Shown: positions 17,013-24,221 of the stretch, one piece after another | Numbering within the stretch: the stretch's first letter is position 1 | Layout: every line of letters starts with the position of its first letter | Assembly: GCF_008642315.1 (NCBI RefSeq) | Contig: NZ_CP029192.1 | Span: 4,216,001-4,280,000 of the forward strand | Direction of reading: 5' to 3' | DNA length: 64,000 nucleotides | Source of the DNA: Streptomyces venezuelae | GTDB taxonomy: Bacteria; Actinomycetota; Actinomycetes; Streptomycetales; Streptomycetaceae | Notes under the pieces: model-generated | Databases searched by the model: none | What the model was told of the DNA's origin: nothing | The model's input: only the letters and a program-made list of their open reading frames with translations | Translations under genes and position numbers: made by a program

Positions 17013-18267
17013 CCTGCTGATTGTCGGAGCGGGCCCCTACGGCCTCTCGGTAGCCTCGCACGCCGCGGCGGCCGGCCTGGACGTGCGGATCTTCGGCAGG
17101 CCCATGGCGTCCTGGCGGGACAACATGCCGCGCGGCATGTTCCTGAAGTCGGAGCCGTGGGCGTCCGACCTGTCCGACCCCGCGGGCCGCTTCGGCCTGG
17201 CCGCGTACTGCGCCCGCGAGGGCCTGCCCGCCGAGCACGGCCGCCCGCTCCCCATCGAGCACTTCGCGTCCTACGGCCTCTGGTTCGCCGAGCAGGCCTC
17301 CCCGCGGGTCGACGAGCGCCTCATCGCCTCCGTCCGGCCCTTCCCCGGCGGCTACGAGGCGCGGACCGAGGACGGCGAGGCCCACCGCGCGCGTGCGGTG
17401 GCCCTCGCCGTGGGCGTGCTGCCGTTCACCGAGATCCCCCGCGCCGTCCGCGGCCTGGGCGCCGAGCGCGTCTCGCACAGCAGCCACCACGCCGACCTGG
17501 CACGCTTCCGCGGCCGGGACGTGACGGTGCTCGGCGCCGGGCAGGCCGCGCTGGAGACCGCCGCGCTCCTGTCCGAACAGGGCACCAAGGTGCGGATCCT
17601 CGCCCGGTCCCCGCGCGTGGACTGGAACACCGTGCCGCCCGCCTGGCGGCGGCCGTGGCGGGAGTCGCTGCGCGCCCCGCACACCGGCCTCGGCTGCGGC
17701 TGGCGCAACAAGTTCTACGCCGACACCCCGGGCCTCTTCCGGCTGCTCCCCGAACCGGCCCGCGCCCGCGTCGCCGCCGACGCGCTGGGCCCGGCCGGGG
17801 CGTGGTGGATCAAGGACCGCGTCGAGCCGCGGGTCGAGGTGCGGGTCGGCCATCGGATCGCGTCGGCCGAGTCCGTCGGCGGCCGCGTTCGCGTGCACAC
17901 CGTCGCCGTCGGCGGCGGAGGCCTGAGCTTCGCGACGGACCACATCATCGCCGCCACCGGCTTCCGGGCCACGGCCGACCGCATCGGCGTGCTGCCCCCG
18001 GAGCTCCGGGACGGCCTGCGCCGCCTCTCGGACGGCACGCCCTACGTCAGCGACCGCTTCGAGACGTCGCACCCCGGGCTCTTCCTCGCGGGCCTGACCA
18101 CCGCGTCGAGCTTCGGACCCGCCATGCGCTTCGTGTACGGCGCCGCGTTCACCGCCGAACGTCTGGTGCGGGGCGTCGAGCGGCACGTACGGCGCGGACG
18201 CAGGGCGGCCCCGCCGGTCCAGTCGGACGACGAGCACACGCGCCGGACGGCGGCGGCCGCACGCTGA
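17005..18267 (+). CDS. FAD-dependent oxidoreductase (monooxygenase/N-hydroxylase-like)
   Basis: A 420-residue flavoprotein with the FAD dinucleotide motif GAGPYG (residues 8-13), a second Rossmann motif GAGQAALETA near 175 for NAD(P)H, and an ATGFRA element before the C-terminus, as in flavin monooxygenases and lysine/ornithine N-hydroxylases. The GMFLKSEPWASDL segment is typical of the 'FAD/NAD(P)-binding' monooxygenase-like family. It overlaps the ATP-grasp gene by 8 bp, so the pair probably modifies one substrate. Not secreted. The reaction is unknown. Confidence 0.85.
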   Translation: MHDLLIVGAGPYGLSVASHAAAAGLDVRIFGRPMASWRDNMPRGMFLKSEPWASDLSDPAGRFGLAAYCAREGLPAEHGRPLPIEHFASYGLWFAEQASPRVDERLIASVRPFPGGYEARTEDGEAHRARAVALAVGVLPFTEIPRAVRGLGAERVSHSSHHADLARFRGRDVTVLGAGQAALETAALLSEQGTKVRILARSPRVDWNTVPPAWRRPWRESLRAPHTGLGCGWRNKFYADTPGLFRLLPEPARARVAADALGPAGAWWIKDRVEPRVEVRVGHRIASAESVGGRVRVHTVAVGGGGLSFATDHIIAATGFRATADRIGVLPPELRDGLRRLSDGTPYVSDRFETSHPGLFLAGLTTASSFGPAMRFVYGAAFTAERLVRGVERHVRRGRRAAPPVQSDDEHTRRTAAAAR

Positions 18268-18583
18268 ACGGGTGGCACCGGGGCGCGCGGGGGCGTGGCG
18301 GCCCGGGGCCCAACTCCGTTGGCCCTAGCCTCGGTTCAGGTGACGCGCCGACGCCACCGGGCTCGGCTTCCGTGTCCGTGATCGCTCCACCGAAGCCGAG
18401 CCACCAAAGCGGCTCTCTTATGAGTGACACCGCGGGCGAATGGGTGAATGGCTCTTCCCGCGCGGGCCGCGCGGTGATGCACTTAATGCGCTTCACGGGA
18501 CAGGCCGGGTCGCTTTCCACCAGCCGTCGGCTCTTATGCCGTGGGTCAGCGACATTCAAAGAGGCCGGTCTCTACCTCCCTTG
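18268..18583. other. Intergenic region between flavoprotein and sortase-type chaplin
   Basis: A 316-bp non-coding stretch between convergent genes, noticeably less GC-rich from about 18410 to 18560 than its neighbours. Reading frames crossing it lack codon bias and were rejected. It ends in the strong hairpin at 18584-18623. I see no RNA gene with confidence. Confidence 0.45.
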
Positions 18584-18623
18584 CGCCGGCAGGGAAGCAA
18601 TTCCGTCTGCTTCCCTGCCGGCG
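18584..18623. terminator. Strong bidirectional terminator between flavoprotein and chaplin genes
   Basis: A perfect 16-bp stem (left arm CGCCGGCAGGGAAGCA) with an 8-nt loop. It stands between convergent genes and can stop both, mainly the chaplin transcript whose stop lies 33 nt away. Confidence 0.85.
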
Positions 18624-18655
18624 TATTGCCGTGCCCGCCCCCCCCCAATTCCCGG

Positions 18656-19519
18656 TCAGCGCCGGGAGGATGCCATTCCGCGCCGGTACAGAATCGCGCC
18701 GCCGAGCAGCAGGGCCGCGCTGGCTCCCGCCGCGCCGAGCAGCTCGTCGTCCGCTCCGGTCGCCGCGAGCCGGTCGCCCTGGACCGACGCGGCGTGGACG
18801 GGCCGCGACTCGCGGCCGCCGTGCGGCGCGTGGTCCGGCGTCGTGGACGAGGACACCCTGGAGTGCTTCGGGGCGTCCGGGTGGCCCGGGGGCATGGCCC
18901 GGGGGTCCGCTTCGGGGGCCTCCGGGGCGTGCTCGGCCGGGGGGACCGTGCTGGACGGGGGCTGCTGGTGGTGCGGGGTGCCGGCCTCGGCGTCGCAGCC
19001 GTTGCCCATCGCCGGGGAGAGGGCGGCCACGACGTCCACGGTGTTGCCGCAGGCCTTCACCGGCACGTCGGCGGGGGCCTTCGCGTTGTTGCCCGCCAGC
19101 ACGCCGGGCGAGTGCGCGGCGTCACCGACGGCGGCGGAACCGGTCGAGGAACCGGTGGTCCCCGTGGGGCCCGCGGGACGGGCGGCGTCGTCGTCGGTCG
19201 TGTGTGAGGCGGCCTTCGGGGCGCTCGGCGCCCCTCTCGGCGCCTGGGGCCCGGAGTGGGAGTGGGAGTGGGAGTGCGAGGTGGAGCCGCACGAGTTGCC
19301 GAAGGCCGGGTTGCCGACCCCCACGCCGTTCGCGCTGTTGCCGCAGACGTTCACCGGCACTTCCACCGGGGCCTGCACGTTGTTGCCCGACAAGAAGCCT
19401 GGCGAGTCCGCCGCCTGCCCGTTCGCCTCACCGGCGGCGAACGCGTGGGCGCCGGACAGGGACAGGATGCTCGTGGCGGCCGCGGCGGAGAGCATTCCTT
19501 TGCTGAGGGCCTGTCGCAA
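18656..19519 (-). CDS. Long chaplin with two chaplin domains and sortase signal (ChpA-C type)
   Basis: A 287-residue precursor. Signal peptide MRQALSKGMLSAAAATSILS to about AFA. Chaplin domain 1 spans about 33-76 (SPGFLSGNNVQAPVEVPVNV, CGNSANGVGVGNPAFGNSC). A His/Ser spacer with an HSHSHSHS run follows. Chaplin domain 2 spans about 133-175 (SPGVLAGNNAKAPADVPVKA, CGNTVDVVAALSPAMGNGC). Then comes a Pro/His-rich linker and a class-E-like sorting signal LAATG, a hydrophobic helix and a basic tail. Such chaplins are wall-anchored by SrtE sortases and nucleate short-chaplin assembly. The start is TTG, chosen because MRQ...KG matches other long chaplins; an internal ATG would shorten the signal. By neighbourhood it is probably the ChpA counterpart. 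Confidence 0.92.
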   Translation of the reverse strand: MRQALSKGMLSAAAATSILSLSGAHAFAAGEANGQAADSPGFLSGNNVQAPVEVPVNVCGNSANGVGVGNPAFGNSCGSTSHSHSHSHSGPQAPRGAPSAPKAASHTTDDDAARPAGPTGTTGSSTGSAAVGDAAHSPGVLAGNNAKAPADVPVKACGNTVDVVAALSPAMGNGCDAEAGTPHHQQPPSSTVPPAEHAPEAPEADPRAMPPGHPDAPKHSRVSSSTTPDHAPHGGRESRPVHAASVQGDRLAATGADDELLGAAGASAALLLGGAILYRRGMASSRR

Positions 19520-19548
19520 TCTAGTGGTCTTTCTCTGTCCGAGGGGGA

Positions 19549-19586
19549 AGCCGGCCCCGGCGCCGGGAAGGCTGCCGGGGCCGGCT
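19549..19586 (-). terminator. Hairpin between the two tandem chaplin genes
   Basis: A perfect 13-bp stem (AGCCGGCCCCGGC / GCCGGGGCCGGCT) with a 12-nt loop. It lies after the short chaplin stop (19618) and only 29 nt before the long chaplin TTG start, so it may act as a partial terminator or processing site. Confidence 0.75.
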
Positions 19587-19617
19587 GAGGCGCAGCAGGA
19601 ACAGCTGGGCGCCTACG

Positions 19618-19851
19618 TCAGTCGTTGGCGCACTGGTTGCCGAACGCCGGGTTCAGGAGCGCGATGACGTCGACGGTGTTGCCGCACACGTTGACGGGGA
19701 CGTGGACCGGCACCTGGATGTTGTTGCCGGAGATGACGCCCGGGGAGCCCACGGCCGCACCCTCCGCGCCGGCGTCGGCGAACGCCGGGGCGCCCATGCT
19801 CAGGGCCATGACGGCGCCGGCAATGATCGTTGCGCTCTTCTTGAGCTTCAC
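19618..19851 (-). CDS. Short chaplin (ChpD-H type)
   Basis: A 77-residue precursor: signal MKLKKSATIIAGAVMALSMG with cleavage after AFA, and one chaplin domain (SPGVISGNNIQVPVHVPVNV, CGNTVDVIALLNPAFGNQC, ending AND). The two domain cysteines are present. The GTG start is preceded by AAGGGA. The mature sequence is nearly the same as the chaplin at 3237-3476, with the difference concentrated in the signal peptide. Between a long chaplin and a rodlin, it corresponds by order to chpD of S. coelicolor. A weaker BldN-like pair (GTCAAC-N16-CGTCCA) lies at 19911-19938. Confidence 0.93.
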   Translation of the reverse strand: MKLKKSATIIAGAVMALSMGAPAFADAGAEGAAVGSPGVISGNNIQVPVHVPVNVCGNTVDVIALLNPAFGNQCAND

Positions 19852-19910
19852 AGCTTTCCCTTCTTTCGGGTCACGCCTGAACGGCGACCTGAGTCCTGGT
19901 CAACGAGCGT

Positions 19911-19938
19911 TGGACGCTCAGGAAACCGCGGAGTTGAC
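19911..19938 (-). promoter_or_regulatory. Possible ECF/BldN-type promoter of short chaplin
   Basis: On the minus strand GTCAAC and CGTCCA are 16 nt apart, giving a leader of about 50 nt, similar to the other chaplin gene. The -10 matches general ECF promoters (CGTC) better than the rodlin -10 elements. Confidence 0.35.
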
Positions 19939-19986
19939 AATTTTCGGAAGTTCACTCGACTGCGACCGCAGGGCACGAAAAAAGCC

Positions 19987-20022
19987 CGGGCCGCCCGAGG
20001 AGGAAGGAATTCGGGCGGCCCG
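19987..20022 (-). terminator. Rho-independent terminator of first rodlin gene
   Basis: A 12-bp stem (left arm CGGGCCGCCCGA) with a 12-nt loop, followed on the minus strand by GGC and a run of six T. This is one of the few terminators in the window with a true U-tract. Confidence 0.88.
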
Positions 20023-20045
20023 AGCAATTACTGCGGTACGACGGA

Positions 20046-20456
20046 TCAGCCGTTGTGCTCGCCGTTGCCGGAGAGGATCGGCAGGTCCTCCAGGATGTGC
20101 GACAGCGGCTCGTCGCCCTTCGCCTGGGTCGAGTTCTCGGTGCACTGCTGGTTCTGCGGCGCCGACAGGATCGGGATGTCCTGGACGGCGATCGGCACGA
20201 GGCCGACCAGGGCGCCGACGTTGCCCTTGACGGGCAGACCGACACAGGGCTTGTTCAGCGAGCCCTGAACCAGGGACAGCTGCGGGCTCATGTCGCCCTT
20301 GGTGGCGGAGTTGCCGAACGACTGCTTGGCGTCGTTGCCGCTCAGCGACGTGGTGCCGCCGTCGTCACCGATGGCCATCGCGGCGGGCGAAGCGGCGGCG
20401 GAAATACCGACGACAGAGACGGCGACCGCGGCCGCTGCCATTGCCTTCTTGAGCAT
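20046..20456 (-). CDS. rdlA: Rodlin protein (RdlA/RdlB family), copy 1
   Basis: A 136-residue precursor: signal [20 protein letters not shown] to about AMA, then the rodlin pattern [70 protein letters not shown] and a terminal LSGNGEHNG. Rodlins form the rodlet layer that organises chaplin fibrils on aerial hyphae and spores. AAAGGAAC precedes the ATG. Adjacent to a short chaplin and divergent from copy 2, it matches the rdlA position. A BldN-like promoter lies about 40 nt upstream. Confidence 0.93.
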   Translation of the reverse strand: MLKKAMAAAAVAVSVVGISAAASPAAMAIGDDGGTTSLSGNDAKQSFGNSATKGDMSPQLSLVQGSLNKPCVGLPVKGNVGALVGLVPIAVQDIPILSAPQNQQCTENSTQAKGDEPLSHILEDLPILSGNGEHNG

Positions 20457-20500
20457 TTGATGTTCCTTTTCTGGCAGGCGCTCAGGTTACAGCGAGCTGC

Positions 20501-20528
20501 TCAACTCGCCCTGCGGCGTTTGGTTCCG
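20501..20528 (-). promoter_or_regulatory. BldN-like promoter of rodlin copy 1
   Basis: Minus strand: CGGAAC, 16-nt spacer, AGTTGA. The predicted start is about 39 nt before the ATG. The same geometry occurs before the other two rodlin genes. Confidence 0.6.
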
Positions 20529-20618
20529 GTCGTTCACTCCATCGGATCTTTCGGCAATCGCCGTACTGCCACCGGAGCACCGCCGAATAGGCCATTGGAG
20601 TGAACCGGGGTGAACCCT

Positions 20619-20646
20619 AGGAACCCCTCATTGCTCCGGCAGTTGC
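20619..20646 (+). promoter_or_regulatory. BldN-like promoter of rodlin copy 2
   Basis: Plus strand: AGGAAC, 16-nt spacer, AGTTGC, predicting a leader of about 39 nt to the GTG at 20691. It is back-to-back with the copy 1 promoter within about 150 bp. Confidence 0.55.
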
Positions 20647-20690
20647 ACAGGGTGCTCCTTGGACGGGGGCACACTCAGAAGGGAAATCCT

Positions 20691-21101
20691 GTGCTCAAGA
20701 AGGTTATGACCGCCGCTGCGGTCACGGCTTCCGTCGTCGGCATGTCGGCCGCCGCGGCTCCCACGGCTCTCGCCATCGGCAACGACGGCGGCACCGAAAC
20801 GATGAGCGGCAACAACGCCATGCAGGAGTTCGGCAACTCCGCCACGTACGGCAACATGAGCCCGCAGATGGCGCTCATCCAGGGCTCGCTCAACAAGCCC
20901 TGCATCGGCCTGCCGGCCAAGGCCAACATCGGTTCGCTCGTCGGCCTCGTGCCGATCGCGGTCCAGGACATCCCGATCCTCTCGGCGCCGCAGAACCAGC
21001 AGTGCACCGAGAACTCAACCCAGGCCAAGGGCGACGAGCCGCTCTCGCACATCCTCAACGACATTCCGCTGCTCTCGGGCAACGGCGAGCACAACGACTG
21101 A
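20691..21101 (+). CDS. rdlB: Rodlin protein, copy 2 (divergent from copy 1)
   Basis: A 136-residue precursor starting at GTG after AGAAGGGAAA: signal MLKKVMTAAAVTASVVGMSA to about ALA, then [76 protein letters not shown] and GNGEHND. Two conserved cysteines. Same length as copy 1, and divergently transcribed from it as rdlA/rdlB are in S. coelicolor. A strong hairpin terminator follows. Confidence 0.93.
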   Translation: MLKKVMTAAAVTASVVGMSAAAAPTALAIGNDGGTETMSGNNAMQEFGNSATYGNMSPQMALIQGSLNKPCIGLPAKANIGSLVGLVPIAVQDIPILSAPQNQQCTENSTQAKGDEPLSHILNDIPLLSGNGEHND

Positions 21102-21119
21102 TTGCACGAACCCGGTTCA

Positions 21120-21154
21120 GCGGGCCGCCGATTCTCTCCTCGGCGGCCCGCTTT
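21120..21154 (+). terminator. Terminator of rodlin copy 2
   Basis: A perfect 12-bp stem (GCGGGCCGCCGA / TCGGCGGCCCGC) with an 8-nt loop followed by TTT. The convergent small gene ends 5 nt away, so it may serve both directions. Confidence 0.85.
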
Positions 21155-21158
21155 GCTG

Positions 21159-21350
21159 TCAGTCGCGGGGCCAGGGATCGCGGTCGACGAGTGCCGTCCA
21201 TTCGGGATCGGGACGTCCGGGCAGCGTTCTGCCCTGCTCCCGCCATTTCCTGTGCAGTGCTGCGTAGATGGGGTCCGTGCGGCAGTCCGGGGACTGTCTG
21301 CTCACCGGAATGACACCTTGCCGCCTCCACGGTCCTGCGCGGTCAGTCAT
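21159..21350 (-). CDS. Small conserved-looking protein (63 aa), function unknown
   Basis: MTDRAGPWRRQGVIPVSRQS opens a 63-residue soluble protein with a single Cys and a C-terminal EWTALVDRDPWPRD. Coding is supported by GAGG about 5 nt before the ATG, G/C-biased third positions, and a stop placed beside the rodlin terminator. No domain is recognised. It lies on the opposite strand to rodlin copy 2 and the LCP gene, with a short divergent region to the latter. Confidence 0.5.
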   Translation of the reverse strand: MTDRAGPWRRQGVIPVSRQSPDCRTDPIYAALHRKWREQGRTLPGRPDPEWTALVDRDPWPRD

Positions 21351-21445
21351 ATGTCCTCGTCGCGAGTCGGGAAACGGATTGACATGTCGTCCGGTTTACG
21401 GTTTCAGGGTTCCTCTTCCCTCTTACCCAATTCGCGGAGAAAAGC

Positions 21446-22540
21446 ATGGGGACGGCTTCTCGTACGCCTGGCAGGAAACGGGCCGTGCGGCGACTCGGCA
21501 TCGTCGCCATGGGGCTCGCACTCGCCGCCGCCCTCACCGGCATCACCGCGGCGGCCGCACCTCTCCCTGCACAACGCATCGATGTCTTCGGCGGCATGAA
21601 GAATCGTCCGAACGACGGACCCGGTACGAATATCCTGCTGCTCGGCACGGACAGCCGAGCCGGACTCTCGAAATCCGAAAGGCGCCGCTTCTCCACCGGC
21701 CACAGAAGCTGCGACTGCGCCGACACGATGATGCTCGTCCATGTGTCGGCGAACGCCCGCCGCGTCAGCGTCGTCGGCCTGCCCCGGGACTCCCGCACCG
21801 CCCTCCCCGAGTACCTGGACGAGAAGACGGGCCAGAGCGGCCCGGTCCGCCCCGCCAAGCTCAACGCGGCCTACGCGGCAGGCGGCCCCCGGCTCGCCGT
21901 ACGGACCGTCGAGCAGATGACGAACGTCCGGATCAACCACTACCTGGAAATCGACTTCAGGCGGTTCATCGACGGCGTGAACGAGGCGGGCGGGGTCCGC
22001 GTCTGCACGAAACGCCGCCTGAAGGACCACGCGACCCGGCTGAACCTGAGGCCCGGCACCCACAGGCTGTCGGGCGGCCGCTCCCTGCAGTACGTGCGCT
22101 CCCGGCACGTGGACCGCAGCGCGGACCTCGGACGCATGCAGCGCCAGCAGCGCTTCCTGGTCGGCGCACTGCGGACGCTCTCCGCGGACCGCTCGTTCGC
22201 CCACCCGCGCAGGACCGCACGGCTCGCCAGGACCGTGCTCGGCTCCACCCGCGTCGACCAGGGCTTCACCGTCGGCCGGCTGACCCGGCTCACCCTCGCC
22301 CTGCGCAGGCTCTCCCCCGCGGCGACCGAGTTCACGACCGTCCCCGTCGCCGGATTCAGCGCCCCGCAGGACGGCGTCGGCGCCACCCTCGAATGGGACA
22401 GGCCCAAGGCCGACAAGGTCTTCAAGACCCTCAACCGGGACCGCGCCCTGACCGGCCGCAAGACGTCGGCCGCCCCCGCCGACCCGCCGACGCTCTCCCG
22501 CCAGACCGCCTTCCGGGGACACAAGGTCGCCTGCTCCTGA
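21446..22540 (+). CDS. LytR-CpsA-Psr (LCP) family glycopolymer ligase
   Basis: A 364-residue type II membrane protein: short basic N-terminus, membrane segment about 14-38, then the LCP domain (TNILLLGTDSRAG, ADTMMLVHVSANARRVSVVG, LPRDSR, KLNAAYAAGGP, IDFRRFIDGVNEAGGV, SLQYVRSRHV). The Asp/Arg residues that bind Mg-pyrophosphate are present. LCP enzymes transfer lipid-linked glycopolymers to peptidoglycan. GGAG precedes the ATG. Position between rodlins 2 and 3 and near the glycopolymer cluster makes that polymer a candidate substrate. Confidence 0.9.
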   Translation: MGTASRTPGRKRAVRRLGIVAMGLALAAALTGITAAAAPLPAQRIDVFGGMKNRPNDGPGTNILLLGTDSRAGLSKSERRRFSTGHRSCDCADTMMLVHVSANARRVSVVGLPRDSRTALPEYLDEKTGQSGPVRPAKLNAAYAAGGPRLAVRTVEQMTNVRINHYLEIDFRRFIDGVNEAGGVRVCTKRRLKDHATRLNLRPGTHRLSGGRSLQYVRSRHVDRSADLGRMQRQQRFLVGALRTLSADRSFAHPRRTARLARTVLGSTRVDQGFTVGRLTRLTLALRRLSPAATEFTTVPVAGFSAPQDGVGATLEWDRPKADKVFKTLNRDRALTGRKTSAAPADPPTLSRQTAFRGHKVACS

Positions 22541-22576
22541 CGTTCAGCACACTAATCGGCCGAACGGGGCACTGAC

Positions 22577-22604
22577 CGCAACCGCTGCCGCACCACTCAG
22601 TTGA
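22577..22604 (+). promoter_or_regulatory. BldN-like promoter of rodlin copy 3
   Basis: CGCAAC, 16-nt spacer, AGTTGA, with a leader of about 45 nt to the ATG at 22656. Of the rodlin set it is among the closest to the sigma-BldN consensus I recall. Confidence 0.6.
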
Positions 22605-22655
22605 TCACCATGCGGCTCCGCAGCGGAGCCTCTCTTCGAAGGGAACCCCATCACC

Positions 22656-23063
22656 ATGAAGAAGCTGTTCGCGACGGCCGCCCTCGCCGCTTCCGTCGCC
22701 GGTGTCTCCGGTATCGCCGCCCCGCAGGCCATGGCCATCGGTGACGACACGGGCACGACCTCGGTCAGCGGCAACGGTGCCGAGCAGGTCTTCGGCAACT
22801 CCGCCACGCACGGCAACATGAGCCCGCAGATGTCCCTGGTCCAGGGCTCGCTCAACAAGCCCTGCATCGGCCTGCCCGCCAAGGCCAACGTCGGTTCGCT
22901 GGTCGGCCTCGTGCCGATCGCCGTCCAGGACATCCCGATCCTCTCGGCGCCGCAGAACCAGCAGTGCACCGAGAACTCGACCCAGGCCAAGGGGGACGAG
23001 CCGCTGTCGCACATCCTCAGCGACATCCCGCTGCTCTCGGGCAACGGCTCCCACAACGGCTGA
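22656..23063 (+). CDS. Rodlin protein, copy 3
   Basis: A 135-residue precursor: signal [20 protein letters not shown] to about AMA, then [76 protein letters not shown] and GNGSHNG. The mature part is nearly the same as copy 2, and the nucleotide sequence of the second half is also very similar, pointing to a recent duplication or gene conversion. AAGGGA precedes the ATG. It is separated from the rdlA/rdlB-type pair by the LCP gene. Confidence 0.92.
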   Translation: MKKLFATAALAASVAGVSGIAAPQAMAIGDDTGTTSVSGNGAEQVFGNSATHGNMSPQMSLVQGSLNKPCIGLPAKANVGSLVGLVPIAVQDIPILSAPQNQQCTENSTQAKGDEPLSHILSDIPLLSGNGSHNG

Positions 23064-23083
23064 TCCGGGCAACCGGCATCACC

Positions 23084-23117
23084 CGCCCGGCGGCGCCCGC
23101 GCGGCGCCGACCGGGCG
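23084..23117 (+). terminator. Terminator of rodlin copy 3
   Basis: Hairpin of two stem segments (CGCCCGG with CCGGGCG, and GGCGCC with GGCGCC) separated by a small internal loop, 20 nt past the stop. Confidence 0.7.
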
Positions 23118-23204
23118 AACCGCCCGGACAACGTGTGTGGCGACGGACTCGTCGGGCAACCGAAGAGGGAACGGTCCCCACACCATCGGTGGGAGTGATG
23201 CGCT

Positions 23205-23603
23205 GTGACAACCGACAGCACGCAGGAAACCCGCATCCTCACCCGCCCCCGGACCCCGGCCGCCGCCCGGGATGTCGTACGCGCACTGCTGCGCCAGGGG
23301 CACAACGACGCCAGTGAGATGGCTGTCGACGATGCGGTCCTCGTGACCTCCGAACTGGTCACGAACGCGCTCAGGCACGGAGGCGGCCTGCGCGGATTCG
23401 AGTGCCGTGTGCGGCCCGGCTTCGTCGAGATCGCCGTCGAGGACGGCAGCGACGTGGTCCCGCGGTCCCGCCCGCGCACCAGCCTCCTCGTGAGCGGCGG
23501 ACACGGCTGGCCATCCGTGTGCCATCTCTCCGACGACGTGTCCGTGACACGCCTCCCCGAGGGCGGCAAGTGCATCGTGGCCCGCGTACCGCTGGCCGCG
23601 TGA
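23205..23603 (+). CDS. ATP-binding protein, RsbW-like HATPase
   Basis: A 132-residue single-domain histidine-kinase-type ATPase: N-box SELVTNALRHGG, then VEDGSDVVPR and the G-box region GGHGWPSV. Streptomyces encode many of these anti-sigma-like kinases; targets are usually anti-sigma antagonists. The GTG at 23205 has GGGAG 9 nt upstream. No antagonist gene is adjacent, so the partner is unknown. A SigB-type sigma factor lies 6 kb downstream (29229-30158), which could be coincidence. Confidence 0.85.
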   Translation: MTTDSTQETRILTRPRTPAAARDVVRALLRQGHNDASEMAVDDAVLVTSELVTNALRHGGGLRGFECRVRPGFVEIAVEDGSDVVPRSRPRTSLLVSGGHGWPSVCHLSDDVSVTRLPEGGKCIVARVPLAA

Positions 23604-23714
23604 ACCACGCCCCGGTGGACACCGCACGTACCCGTGTGGCTACCGGGCGCTCCGGCCGGGACGGGGTTGCATGAGGTCGTACCCCACTCCCCTCCGGAAG
23701 GGCCGGTCCCCACG

Positions 23715-24221
23715 GTGCAGCGATACGTCAGATCAGTCCTCGTGACAGCGGTGGCCGCGGCGACGGCGCTGCTGCCCGGCACGGCCGAAGCCGCCGACCG
23801 GCACGAGGTCACCCTGGAGCGGACGGCCCGGCTCACCCCCGACGGCACGCAAGCCGTCGTCACCGGCACGTACACGTGCGAGGGCGTCCGCGGGCCCGTA
23901 CGGCTCAGGGTCACGCTGCGGACGCGGCAGGAGCGCGAGCTGAACGCGGACGAGAAGCAGACGGTGTCCGGCGTCTACACGTGGCTGGGTCTCCCCGGGC
24001 TGCCCGTCCCGAAGACGGCGACGTCGAGCACCTCCAGGGAGCAGATCCTCGACGGCACCTGTGACGGCACCGCCACGGCCCACACCTGGCGGCACGCCTT
24101 CACCGGAGGGGTCCAGAAGGGCACCACCGCCTCGGTCACCGTGGCGATGACCTCGGTGGACTCCCGTACTGCACAGGTGACGACCCTCGCCGACACGACG
24201 GGCGACGTGACGTTCGCCTAG
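23715..24221 (+). CDS. Secreted DUF6299-like protein
   Basis: About 168 residues with a signal peptide (MQRYVRSVLVTAVAAATALL after the GTG, cleavage near AEAA). The mature beta-rich domain has TPDGTQAVVTGTYTCEG and two Cys (TCEG, GTCDG) that could form a disulfide. This arrangement resembles small Streptomyces secreted proteins annotated DUF6299. Start GTG 23715 was chosen for the signal peptide. The 3' end overlaps the convergent Asp23-like gene by 4 bp. Function unknown. Confidence 0.7.
   Translation: MQRYVRSVLVTAVAAATALLPGTAEAADRHEVTLERTARLTPDGTQAVVTGTYTCEGVRGPVRLRVTLRTRQERELNADEKQTVSGVYTWLGLPGLPVPKTATSSTSREQILDGTCDGTATAHTWRHAFTGGVQKGTTASVTVAMTSVDSRTAQVTTLADTTGDVTFA

Noticed and set aside
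18149-18559. Minus-strand frame overlapping the flavoprotein end
   Set aside because: Composition is not gene-like and it ends inside a real gene.
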